A stretch of DNA of 64,000 bases from Microbacterium sp. Root53 (GTDB taxonomy: Bacteria; Actinomycetota; Actinomycetes; Actinomycetales; Microbacteriaceae). The stretch covers positions 63,420 to 127,419 of the forward strand of contig NZ_LMFR01000023.1 of NCBI RefSeq assembly GCF_001426925.1, read 5' to 3'. Under the pieces are notes generated by a model. It had not been told where the DNA came from, searched no databases, and saw only the letters and a program-made list of their open reading frames with translations. The translations under genes and the position numbers were made by a program. Below are positions 49,918 to 58,906 of the stretch, piece by piece. The stretch's first letter is position 1. Each line of letters starts with the position of its first letter.

Positions 49918-49999
49918 TGCTCCGATTGGTCGGAAAGGAGCGCCCGAGCGGGGTCATCCTGGAGAAGTCCCCCGCAACCCTCTTGGTTAGGAACTACGG

Positions 50000-51856
50000 A
50001 TGGCCATCATCGAGAGCCCCACCGCCCGTGCGACGACGGAGTTCGCATCGTTCGGCGCCCAGCCCGACATCGACGGACCGGGCATGGCCGCCCTCGTTGC
50101 GTGGGTCGACGAGGTCGCCGCGCTCACGCAGCCGGACCGCATCCACTGGGTCGACGGCTCGGCCGAGGAGAACGCCGCGCTGCTCGAGCAGATGGTGGCG
50201 GACGGCACGCTGATCAAGCTGAACGACGAGAAGCGCCCCGGCTCGTACCTGGCGCGCTCGGACGAGGGCGACGTCGCCCGCCTCGAGTCGCGCACCTTCA
50301 TCTCGTCGGAGCGCGAGGAGGACGCCGGCCCGACCAACAACTGGGTCGCGCCCGCCGAGATGCGCGCCACGCTGCGCCCCCTGTTCGAGGGCTCCATGCG
50401 GGGCCGCACGATGTTCGTCGTGCCGTTCTCGATGGGCAAGATCGGCGGCCCGATCTCGCAGCTCGGCGTGCAGCTGACCGACAGCCCCTACGCGGTCGTC
50501 TCGATCGAGATCATGACCCGCGTGGGCGACGCCGTCACGGAGCTGATCGCCGAGGGCAAGCCGTGGGTGCGCACCGTGCACTCGGTCGGCGCCCCGCTGC
50601 GCGACGGCGAGGAGGACGTCGCCTGGCCCAGCAACGACGAGAAGTACATCGTGCACTTCCCGGACACGCTCGAGGTGTGGTCGTTCGGCTCGGGCTACGG
50701 CGGCAACGCGATCCTGGCCAAGAAGTGCTACGCGCTGCGCATCGCCTCGGTGCTCGGCCGCGACCAGGGCTGGATGGCCGAGCACATGCTCCTCATCCGC
50801 GTGCTCGACCCGCAGGGCCGCGCCTACCACGTGGCCGCCGCGTTCCCGTCGGCCTGCGGCAAGACCAACCTCGCGATGCTGCGCCCGACCATCCCGGGAT
50901 GGAAGGTCGAGACGCTCGGCGACGACATCACCTGGATCCGCCCGGGTGAGGACGGCCGCCTGTACGCGATCAACCCCGAGGCCGGGTTCTTCGGCGTCGC
51001 GCCCGGCACGGGCGAGTCGACCAACGTCACCGCGGTGGAGACGCTGTGGGGCAACGTCCTCTTCACGAACGTCGCGCTCACCGACGACGGCGACGTCTGG
51101 TGGGAGGGCCTGACCGACGAGGCGCCCGACCACCTGATCGACTGGCGCGGCGACGACTGGACGCCCGACTCGGGCCGCCCGGCCGCGCACCCGAACTCCC
51201 GCTTCACGGTCTCGGCCGCGCAGGCGCCCTCGATCGCGGACGACTGGGAGGAGGCGGTGCCGCTCGACGTCATCCTGTTCGGCGGACGTCGCGCCACCAA
51301 CGTGCCGCTCGTCGTCGAGTCGTTCAACTGGGAGCACGGCGTGTTCCTCGGATCGACCATCTCGTCGGAGCGCACCGCCGCGGCCGAGGGCAAGGTCGGC
51401 GAGCTGCGCCGCGACCCGTTCGCCATGATGCCGTTCTGCGGCTACAACATGGGCGACTACATGGCGCACTGGCTCGAGATGGGCGGCAAAGCCGAGAAGC
51501 TCCCGAAGATCTACCAGGTCAACTGGTTCCGCCGCGGCGCGGACGGCCGGTTCCTGTGGCCCGGATTCGGCGACAACTCGCGCGTGATCGACTGGGTCAT
51601 CCGCCGCCTGCAGGGCGAGGCGGAGGCGGTCGTGACCCCGATCGGCCTCATCCCCGCTCCGGGTTCACTGAACCTCGACGGCATCGAGGTGCCGCAGGAG
51701 GACCTGGACGAGCTGTTCTCCATCGACCCCGATGCCTGGCTCGAGGACGCCGACCTCACCGAGGAGTTCTACTCGCTCTTCGGCGACAAGACCCCGGCGG
51801 CCCTGCGTGCGCAGCTCGACGCGCTCCGCACCCGCCTCAAGGCTGCGAAGGACTGA
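50000..51856 (+). CDS. pckG: Phosphoenolpyruvate carboxykinase (GTP)
   Basis: Converts oxaloacetate and GTP to phosphoenolpyruvate, the first committed step of gluconeogenesis. 618 residues, normal for the GTP class: [20 protein letters not shown] (in part [13 protein letters not shown]), [18 protein letters not shown] (in part [12 protein letters not shown]), the kinase-1a loop [15 protein letters not shown] with the reactive cysteine, [13 protein letters not shown], and [21 protein letters not shown] box ends 6 bases before ATG 50000, hinting at another leaderless start. Divergent from the RamB-type gene, matching the regulatory logic known in Corynebacterium. Confidence 0.97.
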   Translation: MAIIESPTARATTEFASFGAQPDIDGPGMAALVAWVDEVAALTQPDRIHWVDGSAEENAALLEQMVADGTLIKLNDEKRPGSYLARSDEGDVARLESRTFISSEREEDAGPTNNWVAPAEMRATLRPLFEGSMRGRTMFVVPFSMGKIGGPISQLGVQLTDSPYAVVSIEIMTRVGDAVTELIAEGKPWVRTVHSVGAPLRDGEEDVAWPSNDEKYIVHFPDTLEVWSFGSGYGGNAILAKKCYALRIASVLGRDQGWMAEHMLLIRVLDPQGRAYHVAAAFPSACGKTNLAMLRPTIPGWKVETLGDDITWIRPGEDGRLYAINPEAGFFGVAPGTGESTNVTAVETLWGNVLFTNVALTDDGDVWWEGLTDEAPDHLIDWRGDDWTPDSGRPAAHPNSRFTVSAAQAPSIADDWEEAVPLDVILFGGRRATNVPLVVESFNWEHGVFLGSTISSERTAAAEGKVGELRRDPFAMMPFCGYNMGDYMAHWLEMGGKAEKLPKIYQVNWFRRGADGRFLWPGFGDNSRVIDWVIRRLQGEAEAVVTPIGLIPAPGSLNLDGIEVPQEDLDELFSIDPDAWLEDADLTEEFYSLFGDKTPAALRAQLDALRTRLKAAKD

Positions 51857-51917
51857 CCGCACTCGGTCCTTCGCCGCGGGCTCGTCCGGTGCCGCACACA
51901 CCGGAGCCCGCGACGTG

Positions 51918-51957
51918 GAACGGCCCGCCCCTCTTCCGATCCGGGGGCGGGCCGTTC
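51918..51957 (+). terminator. Terminator after pckG
   Basis: A 14-bp stem GAACGGCCCGCCCC / GGGGCGGGCCGTTC (51918-51931, 51944-51957) with a 12-base loop. It ends 11 bases before the likely promoter element of the next gene. Confidence 0.85.
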
Positions 51958-51979
51958 ATGCGTCTGACAGAGTGAGTCC

Positions 51980-52732
51980 GTGGCGAATTCGCGGTCCGGG
52001 GAGTCCGTCGCGCAACGGATGGTGCGCGTGCTTGAGACGTTCGACGTCGACCGCACGGCGCAGACGCCCACGCAGATCGGGCGGCGCGCCGGACTGCCCT
52101 CCTCGACGGCGCACCGGCTGATCGCGGAGCTCGTCGACAATGGCATCCTCGATCGAGACGAGGGCGGCCAGGTCCGGCTGGGGATGCACCTGTGGGAGCT
52201 GGCCCAGCGCGGCTCGCGGGCCCTCCGCCTGCGGCAGGCCGCGCTGCCGTTCATGGAGCGGGTGCAGTCCCGCCTGCGTGAGCACACGCAGCTCGCGGTC
52301 CTCGAGCAGGGTGAGACCCTGTTCCTCGAGCGGCTGTCCCATCCGGATGCCGTGTCGAACATCGCTCGGGTGGCCGGGCGCCTGCCCTTGCATGCGTCGT
52401 CGGCCGGACTGGTGCTGCTCGCCTTCGCGGATGAGGAACTCCGACGGCGGGTGCTGTCCGGGCCCCTGCCCGCGGTCTCGCCCGAGACTGTCACCGATCC
52501 TGAGGCCCTCCGGGCGATCCTCGCGCGGGTGCGGCGCGAGGGTGTGGTCGTGGCGCACGGGTATGTAGAGCCGGTGTCGACCGCGGTCGCCGTGCCCGTG
52601 CGCGAGCGTGGCCGCGTCGTCGCGGCCCTGTCGGCCGTGCTGCCGCGGGATGCCCCGACCGCCGGTGCCGCGGACGAGCTGCGACGCGCGTCCGCCGGCA
52701 TCACGCGTGCGCTGGAGGAGCCGCCCGCCTGA
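51980..52732 (+). CDS. IclR family regulator (PobR/PcaR-like context)
   Basis: A 250-residue IclR regulator: winged helix about 8-65 (TPTQIGRRAGLPSSTAHRLIAEL, in part AGLPSSTAHRLIAELVDNG) and effector domain 80-245 (LPLHASSAGLVLLAF, STAVAVPVRERGRVVAALSAV). It precedes pobA on the same strand with a 13-base perfect dyad between them, so it probably activates or represses pobA in response to an aromatic acid. GTG 51980 has no ribosome-binding site; CAGAGT ends 6 bases upstream, a near-match to the leaderless pattern. Confidence 0.88.
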   Translation: MANSRSGESVAQRMVRVLETFDVDRTAQTPTQIGRRAGLPSSTAHRLIAELVDNGILDRDEGGQVRLGMHLWELAQRGSRALRLRQAALPFMERVQSRLREHTQLAVLEQGETLFLERLSHPDAVSNIARVAGRLPLHASSAGLVLLAFADEELRRRVLSGPLPAVSPETVTDPEALRAILARVRREGVVVAHGYVEPVSTAVAVPVRERGRVVAALSAVLPRDAPTAGAADELRRASAGITRALEEPPA

Positions 52733-52734
52733 TT

Positions 52735-52747
52735 CCCGTTGAACGGG
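52735..52747. promoter_or_regulatory. Perfect 13-base palindrome upstream of pobA
   Basis: CCCGTTGAACGGG (CCCGTT-G-AACGGG) lies 2 bases after the iclR stop and 91 bases before pobA. Likely operator for the adjacent IclR protein; binding inferred. The remainder up to 52837 shows only the ribosome-binding site AGGAGG. Confidence 0.55.
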
Positions 52748-52837
52748 CACGTGATCGCGACGGAGTGCGGCGGCATCCGACACTCGGAAGACGGACCCGG
52801 TGAGGACGCCGGCCGCTTCGAGGAGGAAGGGCACACC

Positions 52838-54010
52838 ATGACCGAGCGCACCCAGGTTGCCATCGTCGGGGCCGGGCCCGCGGGCCTGCTGCTCTCGCAC
52901 CTGCTGGATCGGGCGGGCATCGCGTCCATCGTGATCGACGCCCGCACGCGGGAGGAGATCGAGACGACCATCCGGGCCGGCATCCTCGAGCAGGGGACCG
53001 TCGAGGTCCTGTCCGAGAGCGGCGCCTCCGACCGCGTTCTGTCCGTCGGCCATCGCCACGAGGGCATCGAGCTGCGATTCGAGGGCGAGGGCCACCGCAT
53101 CGACTTCGCCGCGACCGTGGGGCGCGCGGTCTGGCTCTACCCGCAGCACGAGGTGCTCAAGGACCTCGTCGCCGCGCGGCTCGCCGCGGGCCAGGACATC
53201 CGCTTCGGCGTGACCGCCGATGCCGTCGACGATGTCGAGACCGACCGGCCGCGCGTGCTCGCGACCGGCCCGGACGGCGAGCGGATCGAGATCGAGGCGG
53301 ACGTGGTCGTGGGCGCCGACGGGTCGCGCGGCGTGACGCGGCAGGCGGTCACCGGCGCCCATGGCGGCTACTTCCGCGAGTACCCGTTCGCGTGGTTCGG
53401 CATCCTGTGCGAGGCGCCGCCCTCGGCCGACGAGCTGATCTACAGCAACTCACCCGCGGGCTTCGCGCTCATCAGCCAGCGCAGCGCCACCGTGCAGCGG
53501 ATGTACTTCCAGTGCGACCCGGACGAGGATCCGGAGCGGTTCTCGGAGCGCGAGCTGTGGGACATGCTGCAGGAGCGCGTTCCCGGCACGACGCTGCACG
53601 AGGGGCCGATCTTCCAGCGCGACGTGCTGCGTTTCCGCAGCTTCGTCGCGCACCGCCTGCTGCGCGGACGGGTCGTGCTGGTCGGCGACGCCGCCCACAC
53701 GGTGCCGCCCACCGGGGCCAAGGGGATGAACCTCGCCGTCGCGGACGTCGTCCTGCTCGCGGATGCGCTCCGAGCGCTCCTCCTCGAGGGCGACGACCGG
53801 CCGCTCGAGGCGTTCCCCGAGCGCGCCCTCGAGCGCATCTGGAAGGCCCAGCACTTCTCCTGGTGGATGACGAGCATGCTCCACGTGGTGCCGGATGCCA
53901 GCGACTTCGACCGCCGCCGGCAGGTGGGGGAGCTGCGCTCCGTGGTCGAGTCGGAGCACGGCCGCGCCTACCTCGCGGAGGCCTACACGGGGTGGTCGCT
54001 CGCGCGCTGA
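52838..54010 (+). CDS. pobA: 4-hydroxybenzoate 3-monooxygenase
   Basis: A flavoprotein that hydroxylates 4-hydroxybenzoate to protocatechuate with NAD(P)H and oxygen. 390 residues, close to the usual 394: FAD site VAIVGAGPAGLLLSHLL, RAGILEQGTVEVL (class-specific), VVGADGSRGVTRQAV (DG motif), and VVLVGDAAHTVPPTGAKGMNLAVAD (in part VGDAAHTVPPTGAKGMN) for the second FAD motif. ATG 52838 has AGGAGG upstream; longer in-frame readings start before the promoter region. With the side-chain operon downstream it would take over the hydroxybenzoate produced there. Confidence 0.93.
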   Translation: MTERTQVAIVGAGPAGLLLSHLLDRAGIASIVIDARTREEIETTIRAGILEQGTVEVLSESGASDRVLSVGHRHEGIELRFEGEGHRIDFAATVGRAVWLYPQHEVLKDLVAARLAAGQDIRFGVTADAVDDVETDRPRVLATGPDGERIEIEADVVVGADGSRGVTRQAVTGAHGGYFREYPFAWFGILCEAPPSADELIYSNSPAGFALISQRSATVQRMYFQCDPDEDPERFSERELWDMLQERVPGTTLHEGPIFQRDVLRFRSFVAHRLLRGRVVLVGDAAHTVPPTGAKGMNLAVADVVLLADALRALLLEGDDRPLEAFPERALERIWKAQHFSWWMTSMLHVVPDASDFDRRRQVGELRSVVESEHGRAYLAEAYTGWSLAR

Positions 54011-54017
54011 GCGGTCC

Positions 54018-54089
54018 GGCGAACCCGCACCCGTTCGCCGAGTCCGCGTCAGATCGCGCGCGGGGTCGGTGAGGGAGTGCGGGTTCGCC
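54018..54089. repeat. Inverted repeat across the pobA/MFS convergent junction
   Basis: GGCGAACCCGCAC (54018-54030) and GTGCGGGTTCGCC (54077-54089) are perfect complements with a 46-base loop. The right arm lies inside the 3' end of the MFS gene. A long-loop bidirectional terminator is possible. Confidence 0.6.
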
Positions 54090-55296
54090 GCTCCCACCTG
54101 CGCCCGATCGCCGCGGCACCGGCCGCGAGCGCGGTAGCCCCGGCCATGCCGGCGGCGGCGGGGAGGGCCGTGTGGTCGCCCCAGAGGCCGCCGAGCGGCG
54201 AGGCCGCGGCCCCGATCGAGAACTGGAACAGGCCCAGCGCGGCCGACCCGGAACCGGCGGCGAACGCGGCCCGGCCCAGCGTCAGCGCGGACGCGTCCGA
54301 CATCCCCGCGGCGCAGCCCGCGGTGAAGAGGCAGACGAGCGGAACCCACGCCCAGAGCGTGAGCGACCCGAGCGCGGCGAGCGCGGCGAGCGCGGCGGCG
54401 GCCGCGAAGGACAGCGCGTGCCCGGCGCGCAGGGCGCCCTGCGCCCCCAGCCGCGGGAGCGCACGGGCATTGAGCCAGGCGCCCGCGACGAAGGCGACGG
54501 ATCCGGCCGAGAAGGTCAAGGCGTACGCCAGCGCGGATGCCTCGAACACCCGCTGAACGACGAACGACGAGGCGCCGATGTAGACCATGAGCCCCGCGTA
54601 GGTGAGCGCATATGCGAGCGCGTGACCCAGGAACGAGCCGTCGCGCGCGAGGCGCGCGAGGTTGGCGAGCAGCGGCCCCAGCCGGGCCGGATGCCGCTGC
54701 TCGCGCGGCAGGCTCTCCGGGATCAGCAGCAGCGCGACCGCGAACATCGCGGTCGCGACGACCGAGAGCCCGAGCAGGGCAGCCCGCCATCCGCCCCAGC
54801 CCGTGAGCAGGGCGCCGAGCGGACTGCCGAAGACCGGCCCGAGGCCCATCATCGCGATCAGGATGCTCACGCCGCGAGCGGCCCGCTCGCCCGACGCGAG
54901 GTCGGCGACTACGGCACGCGCGAGCGCCGCGCCCGCCGATCCCGACAGCCCCTGCACGAACCGCAGGGCCACGATCCACGCGAGCGTGGGGGCGGCCGAG
55001 GCGGCGAAGCCCGCGGCCGCGAAGACCGCGAGGCCCACGAGCAGCGTGCGGCGCCGGCCGAGCGCGTCCGAGATCGTGCCGACCAGGAACTGGCCCAGCG
55101 CGGCCCCCACGAGGTACGACGTGAGCGTGAGCTGGACGGCCGCCGCGCCGACGCCGAAATGGGCCTGAAGGTCCGGGAACGCCGGCAGGTACAGGTCGGT
55201 CGACACCGCACCCGCCATGCCGACGAAGCCGAGCGCGCCGAGAAGCCCGGGGGTCAGCTCGGGGCGGGCCGCGGGGGTGCCGGGCGGGCGGCGCAT
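54049..55296 (-). CDS. MFS drug exporter, Bcr/CflA type
   Basis: A 415-residue 12-segment exporter. FVGMAGAVSTDLYLPAFPDLQAHFG (in part AVSTDLYLPAFPDL) is the Bcr/CflA signature, GTISDALGRRRTLLVGL is motif A, and LIPESLPREQRHPARLG lies after segment 6. A very Ala/Leu-rich second half is typical of high-GC hosts. It is convergent with pobA and its ATG lies just after the ABC ATPase stop region on the same strand (5 bases from 55301), so it is probably cotranscribed at the end of the importer operon. Role in aromatic acid traffic is possible but unproven. Confidence 0.85.
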   Translation of the reverse strand: MRRPPGTPAARPELTPGLLGALGFVGMAGAVSTDLYLPAFPDLQAHFGVGAAAVQLTLTSYLVGAALGQFLVGTISDALGRRRTLLVGLAVFAAAGFAASAAPTLAWIVALRFVQGLSGSAGAALARAVVADLASGERAARGVSILIAMMGLGPVFGSPLGALLTGWGGWRAALLGLSVVATAMFAVALLLIPESLPREQRHPARLGPLLANLARLARDGSFLGHALAYALTYAGLMVYIGASSFVVQRVFEASALAYALTFSAGSVAFVAGAWLNARALPRLGAQGALRAGHALSFAAAAALAALAALGSLTLWAWVPLVCLFTAGCAAGMSDASALTLGRAAFAAGSGSAALGLFQFSIGAAASPLGGLWGDHTALPAAAGMAGATALAAGAAAIGRRWERRTRTPSPTPRAI

Positions 55297-55300
55297 CCGG

Positions 55301-56155
55301 TCAGCCGACCCGCGCCTCGTCGGGGCGGAAGCCGCGCTTCGCGAGCTGGATCTGCTCGTACACGTGGTGCCGCAGCTCCGTGAACCGGGGGAGCGCGCGG
55401 GTCTCGAGCTGATCGCGCTGATCCGGCAGGTCGATGACCAGGTCCTCCTGGATCACGGTCGGCGAGGACGACAGGATGATCACGCGCGAGCCGAGGTACA
55501 CCGATTCGTCGATGTCGTGCGTGACGAACAGCACGGTCACGCCGAGTCTCTCCCTGATCGATCGCACCAGATCCTCGAGGTCGGCGCGCGTCTGCGCGTC
55601 GACGGCCGCGAAAGGCTCGTCCATCAGGAGCACCTCGGGCTGGTACGCGATCGCGCGGGCGATCGCCACGCGCTGCTGCATCCCGCCCGACAGCTGCCAC
55701 GGGTAGGACCGCGGCACGTGCGAGAGCCCCACGCTGTCGAGCGCCTCGGCGACCAGCTCCGCGCGCTTCGTCTTCGGCACACCCGCATTCTTCAGCGGCA
55801 GCTCGACGTTGTCGGCCACGCGCAGCCAGGGGAACAGCGACCGGCCGTACTCCTGGAAGACGACCGCCATCTTCTTGGGCGGGCCCGTGACGCGCCGGCC
55901 GTCGAGGACCACCTCGCCGGCGGTCGGCTCGAGCAGGCCGGCGATGCACTTCAGCAGCGTGGTCTTTCCCGATCCGGACGGGCCCACGAGGCAGGTCAGC
56001 TCGTTGCGGCCGAGGTCGAAGGTGAGGTCGCGGACGGCCTCGATCGGACCGCCGTCGGTCTCGTACACCTTCTTCAGCCCGCGGACGGAGAGCAGGGTCT
56101 GCTCGGGCGGGAGGGTGCGGCCGTGTCCCGCGACGACGATGTTCTCAGGAGGCAT
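55301..56155 (-). CDS. ABC transporter ATP-binding protein, SsuB/TauB type
   Basis: A 284-residue ATPase of the nitrate/sulfonate/taurine importer class. Walker A GPSGSGKTTLLKCIAG, Q-loop VFQEYGRSLFPWLRVADN, signature LSGGMQQRVAIARAIA, Walker B LLMDEPFAAVDAQTR, H-loop FVTHDIDESVYLGSRV. The C-terminal tail is short. It overlaps the permease by 11 bases. It would power uptake through the two permeases upstream. Position within a MarR-linked aromatic region suggests an aromatic acid substrate rather than a sulfonate. Confidence 0.92.
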   Translation of the reverse strand: MPPENIVVAGHGRTLPPEQTLLSVRGLKKVYETDGGPIEAVRDLTFDLGRNELTCLVGPSGSGKTTLLKCIAGLLEPTAGEVVLDGRRVTGPPKKMAVVFQEYGRSLFPWLRVADNVELPLKNAGVPKTKRAELVAEALDSVGLSHVPRSYPWQLSGGMQQRVAIARAIAYQPEVLLMDEPFAAVDAQTRADLEDLVRSIRERLGVTVLFVTHDIDESVYLGSRVIILSSSPTVIQEDLVIDLPDQRDQLETRALPRFTELRHHVYEQIQLAKRGFRPDEARVG

Positions 56156-56921
56156 TCTCGAGGTCCTTCAGTCCGTGGTACCAGCGCAGGATGCGGCGCT
56201 CGACGACCTGGAAGAGCATCGAGACCGCGAAGCCGATCAGTCCCAGCACGAGGATGCCCGACCACATCTCGGGCACCGCGAACCGGCGCTGGAACTGGAT
56301 GATGGAGAAGCCCAGACCCGATGACGAGAAGAACATCTCGCTGATGACCATCAGGATGATCCCGATCGGCAGGCTCTGCCGCACGCCCGCCAGGATCTGC
56401 GGGGCGGCGGAGGGCAGGATCTGGTAGCGCACCCGGTTGAAGCCGTGGATGCCGTAGGAGCGGCTGGTCTCGGTCTGGACTGAGTCCGTGGCGCGCACGC
56501 CCTCGATCGTGTTCAGCAGAACGGGCCAGATCGCACCCAGTGCGATGACCGTGATCTTCATGCTGTCGTCCACGCCGATGAGCAGGCCCAGCACCGGGAT
56601 GAGCACGGGCGGAGGCACCGCGCGAAAGAACTCGAACACCGGCTCCGTGAAGGCACGCACGCCACGGCTCAGACCGACCAGCAGCCCCACCAGCACGCCG
56701 AGCGCGATCGCGACACCTGTGCCGAGCGCGAACCGGCTGAGGCTCGGGACGACGTCGGTGAGGAGCCGGTCGCCGATCCACGTCTCGAAGAACTCGGCGA
56801 CGAGCGGCACCGGCTTGGGGACGAAGATGCTCGTGGCGCCGAGTGTCGCGACGTACCAGATCGCGATCAGCGCGATCGGCAGCCCGAGCGTGAAGGCGAT
56901 CGCCTTGAGGGTGCCCCTCAT
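56145..56921 (-). CDS. ABC transporter permease, SsuC/TauC type (second)
   Basis: A 258-residue permease with six membrane segments and the EAA coupling loop GIHGFNRVRYQILPSAAPQILAGVR (in part RYQILPSAAPQILAGVR). It overlaps the first permease by 4 bases and the ATPase by 11. Having two different SsuC-type permeases with one ATPase and one binding protein implies a heterodimeric channel, as in some pyrimidine-precursor and aromatic importers. Confidence 0.88.
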   Translation of the reverse strand: MRGTLKAIAFTLGLPIALIAIWYVATLGATSIFVPKPVPLVAEFFETWIGDRLLTDVVPSLSRFALGTGVAIALGVLVGLLVGLSRGVRAFTEPVFEFFRAVPPPVLIPVLGLLIGVDDSMKITVIALGAIWPVLLNTIEGVRATDSVQTETSRSYGIHGFNRVRYQILPSAAPQILAGVRQSLPIGIILMVISEMFFSSSGLGFSIIQFQRRFAVPEMWSGILVLGLIGFAVSMLFQVVERRILRWYHGLKDLENAS

Positions 56922-57763
56922 GCGCCCTCTCCTCTCACGGACTGGTGCCACGACAGCAGCCGACGCTCGGCCGCGCGCACGCCGAGGTTGATGACCACGC
57001 CCAGCGCGCCCGTCGCGAGCACCAGCGCGTAGGTCGAGGCGTAGAGGCCGGCGTCCCGCGACGCGGCGATCTGCTGCCCGAGGCCGGGCGTCCCGATCAC
57101 GAGCTCGGCCGTGACCGCGAGGATGAGCGCGACCGCGGCTGCGAGGCGCACGCCGGTGACCAGGTAGGGGAGCATCGTGGGGAAGACCACGTCGCGCACC
57201 CGCTGCCACCAGGTGAAGCCGTAGCTGCGGGCGGTGCTCATCGCGACGGTGTCGACGTCGGCGACGCCGTAGAGCACCTGCATGAAGATCTGCCAGAACG
57301 CCCCGTAGGTGATGATCAGCAGGCTCTGCTGCAGCGGGACGCCGAGCATCAGCACCGCGAGCGGGATGAGTCCCACCGACGGGATCGGCCGCAGGAACTC
57401 GACGGTGGATCGGGTCAGCTTGCGCAGGAACGGCGAGAGCCCGATGACGATCCCCAGAGGCACGGCGAGCGCGAACGCGAGGAGCATGCCGAGGGCCCAC
57501 GACGCCACCGTCTGCCCGATCGCGATCCAGAACCCGGTCAGCGTCGCGTTGACGCCGAAGCGGGCGAGCACCTCGGTCGCGGGCGGCAGGTACGTCGGGT
57601 CGACGGTGCCGGTGCGGGAGACCAGCTCCCAGATCGCGAGGATGGTGATCACGCCGGCTAGGCCGAGCAGCAGACGTCGGGGGCGGAGCCTCCGACGCCT
57701 GCTGCGCTGCTCGGCGATCGCGACGACGCGCGTGATCGTGTCGGGCGGAGCGGTGGACGTCAT
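56918..57763 (-). CDS. ABC transporter permease, SsuC/TauC type (first)
   Basis: A 281-residue permease with a basic N-terminus (residues 12-30, [14 protein letters not shown]) then six membrane segments. The EAA loop reads GFTWWQRVRDVVFPTMLPYLVTGVR (in part VRDVVFPTMLPYLVTGVR). The start lies 9 bases after the binding-protein stop and the end overlaps the next permease (ATGA-type), consistent with one operon. Substrate as for the whole transporter: unproven. Confidence 0.88.
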   Translation of the reverse strand: MTSTAPPDTITRVVAIAEQRSRRRRLRPRRLLLGLAGVITILAIWELVSRTGTVDPTYLPPATEVLARFGVNATLTGFWIAIGQTVASWALGMLLAFALAVPLGIVIGLSPFLRKLTRSTVEFLRPIPSVGLIPLAVLMLGVPLQQSLLIITYGAFWQIFMQVLYGVADVDTVAMSTARSYGFTWWQRVRDVVFPTMLPYLVTGVRLAAAVALILAVTAELVIGTPGLGQQIAASRDAGLYASTYALVLATGALGVVINLGVRAAERRLLSWHQSVRGEGA

Positions 57764-57772
57764 GGAGCGGCG

Positions 57773-58780
57773 TTACGGGATGATGACCGTGTCGAGGTCC
57801 GGCTCGGTCGACACGAAGCCGTGCTTGGCGGCGAGAGCGCTGAGGTCCACCAGCAGCTGCGGGTCGAGCTCGCCTGACAGGCGCTCGAGGCGCAGGTCCA
57901 TGGCCGCCGCCTCCGGCATGCCCGTGAGCGAGGCGATGGCCTCGCCGAAGCCCTCGCGATCGGCGTTCACCTGCTCGAGGACGTCGCTGATCGCGCCGCG
58001 CCAGGTCTCGACGAGCTCCGGGTCCTCCTCGGCCAGCTGGCCGGACGTGAAGGTCACCATGGTGGGCAGGCCCGGAAGGGCGTTCTGGTTCGGGTAGCCG
58101 ACGACCGAGTACTTGTCCGGGGCCGCGAGCGCCGCGCCGAGGAACGGCTCGGGGATCCAGACGGCGTCGACGTTGCCGCTGTCGAGCTGGGCGAGCGCAT
58201 CCGGGAACGCGATCTCGATGAACTCCACGGCGCCGGGATCGCCGCCCTCCATCTCGACGGACCCTTTGATCGTCAGGTCGCCCTGCGTGTTGACGGCGTT
58301 CACCGAGACCTTCTTGCCCTCGAGGTCGCTCCAGGACTCGACGCCCTCGCCGACGCGCGTGACGACGGCGTTGATGTCCTCGCCCTCGGCGAGCGAGAAC
58401 GAGTAGCCGCTGGCCACGCGCATGTCGACGCCCTGGCTCGCGGCGACGAGCACGGACAGCGGGTTGCCGACGCCGAAGTCGATCTGACCCGTGGAGACGG
58501 CCGGGAGCATGGCGGCGCCTCCCTGGGCTTCCTGCAGGGTGACGTCGAGGCCGTGCTCCTCGAAGATGCCGTGGTCGACGCCGTACTGCACGGCGGCCGA
58601 CGGCGCGATGGTGAGGATGCCGACCGTGATGGGTGTCAGCTCGCCGTCGGCGGGAGCCGACGCGGCGGGGTCGGACTCGGCCGGGGCGCCGCTCGGGGAG
58701 CCCGAGCTGCACGCGGCGAGCGAGAGGAGGCCTGCGGCTGCGAAGGCCGTGGCGGAGAGGATTCGGGTGCGGGGGGACAT
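57773..58780 (-). CDS. ABC transporter substrate-binding lipoprotein, SsuA/NMT1-like
   Basis: A 335-residue lipoprotein of the SsuA/NMT1-like fold. ATG 58780 begins a clear signal peptide (SPRTRILSATAFAAAGLLSLAACSS) with lipobox LAAC; in-frame codons further upstream cover the promoter and operator. The binding domain shows ITVGILTIAPSAAVQYGVDHGIFEEHGLDV (in part SAAVQYGVDHGIFEEHGLDV) and AMLPAVSTGQIDFGVGNP (in part STGQIDFGVGNP), the family hinge motifs. It is first of the leftward importer operon, controlled by the 25-base dyad at 58845-58869. Confidence 0.9.
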   Translation of the reverse strand: MSPRTRILSATAFAAAGLLSLAACSSGSPSGAPAESDPAASAPADGELTPITVGILTIAPSAAVQYGVDHGIFEEHGLDVTLQEAQGGAAMLPAVSTGQIDFGVGNPLSVLVAASQGVDMRVASGYSFSLAEGEDINAVVTRVGEGVESWSDLEGKKVSVNAVNTQGDLTIKGSVEMEGGDPGAVEFIEIAFPDALAQLDSGNVDAVWIPEPFLGAALAAPDKYSVVGYPNQNALPGLPTMVTFTSGQLAEEDPELVETWRGAISDVLEQVNADREGFGEAIASLTGMPEAAAMDLRLERLSGELDPQLLVDLSALAAKHGFVSTEPDLDTVIIP

Positions 58781-58834
58781 GGTGCTCAGCGACTCCTTCG
58801 TGACTGAGTGCGCCGACCGGCGCGGGTTGGCCCC

Positions 58835-58869
58835 AGTGAACACGCAACCATTGAAGATGTCAATGGTTG
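58835..58869 (-). promoter_or_regulatory. Importer promoter with overlapping MarR operator
   Basis: Minus strand -35 TTGACA (58863-58858), 17 bases, TTCACT (58840-58835). A perfect inverted repeat CAACCATTGA-agatg-TCAATGGTTG (58845-58869) covers the -35 and spacer. Its half-site TCAAT/ATTGA matches the dyad at 59392-59404 before the catabolic operon, so one regulator, the MarR gene between, likely controls both. Confidence 0.7.
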
Positions 58870-58906
58870 TGGTTTTCACGAAGGATCGACCGCGCCCTCT
58901 CGGGGG

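Noticed and set aside
54018..54089. Insertion-sequence end or transposon inverted repeats
   Set aside because: Only 72 bases apart with no transposase; it lies across a convergent gene junction, more like a terminator.
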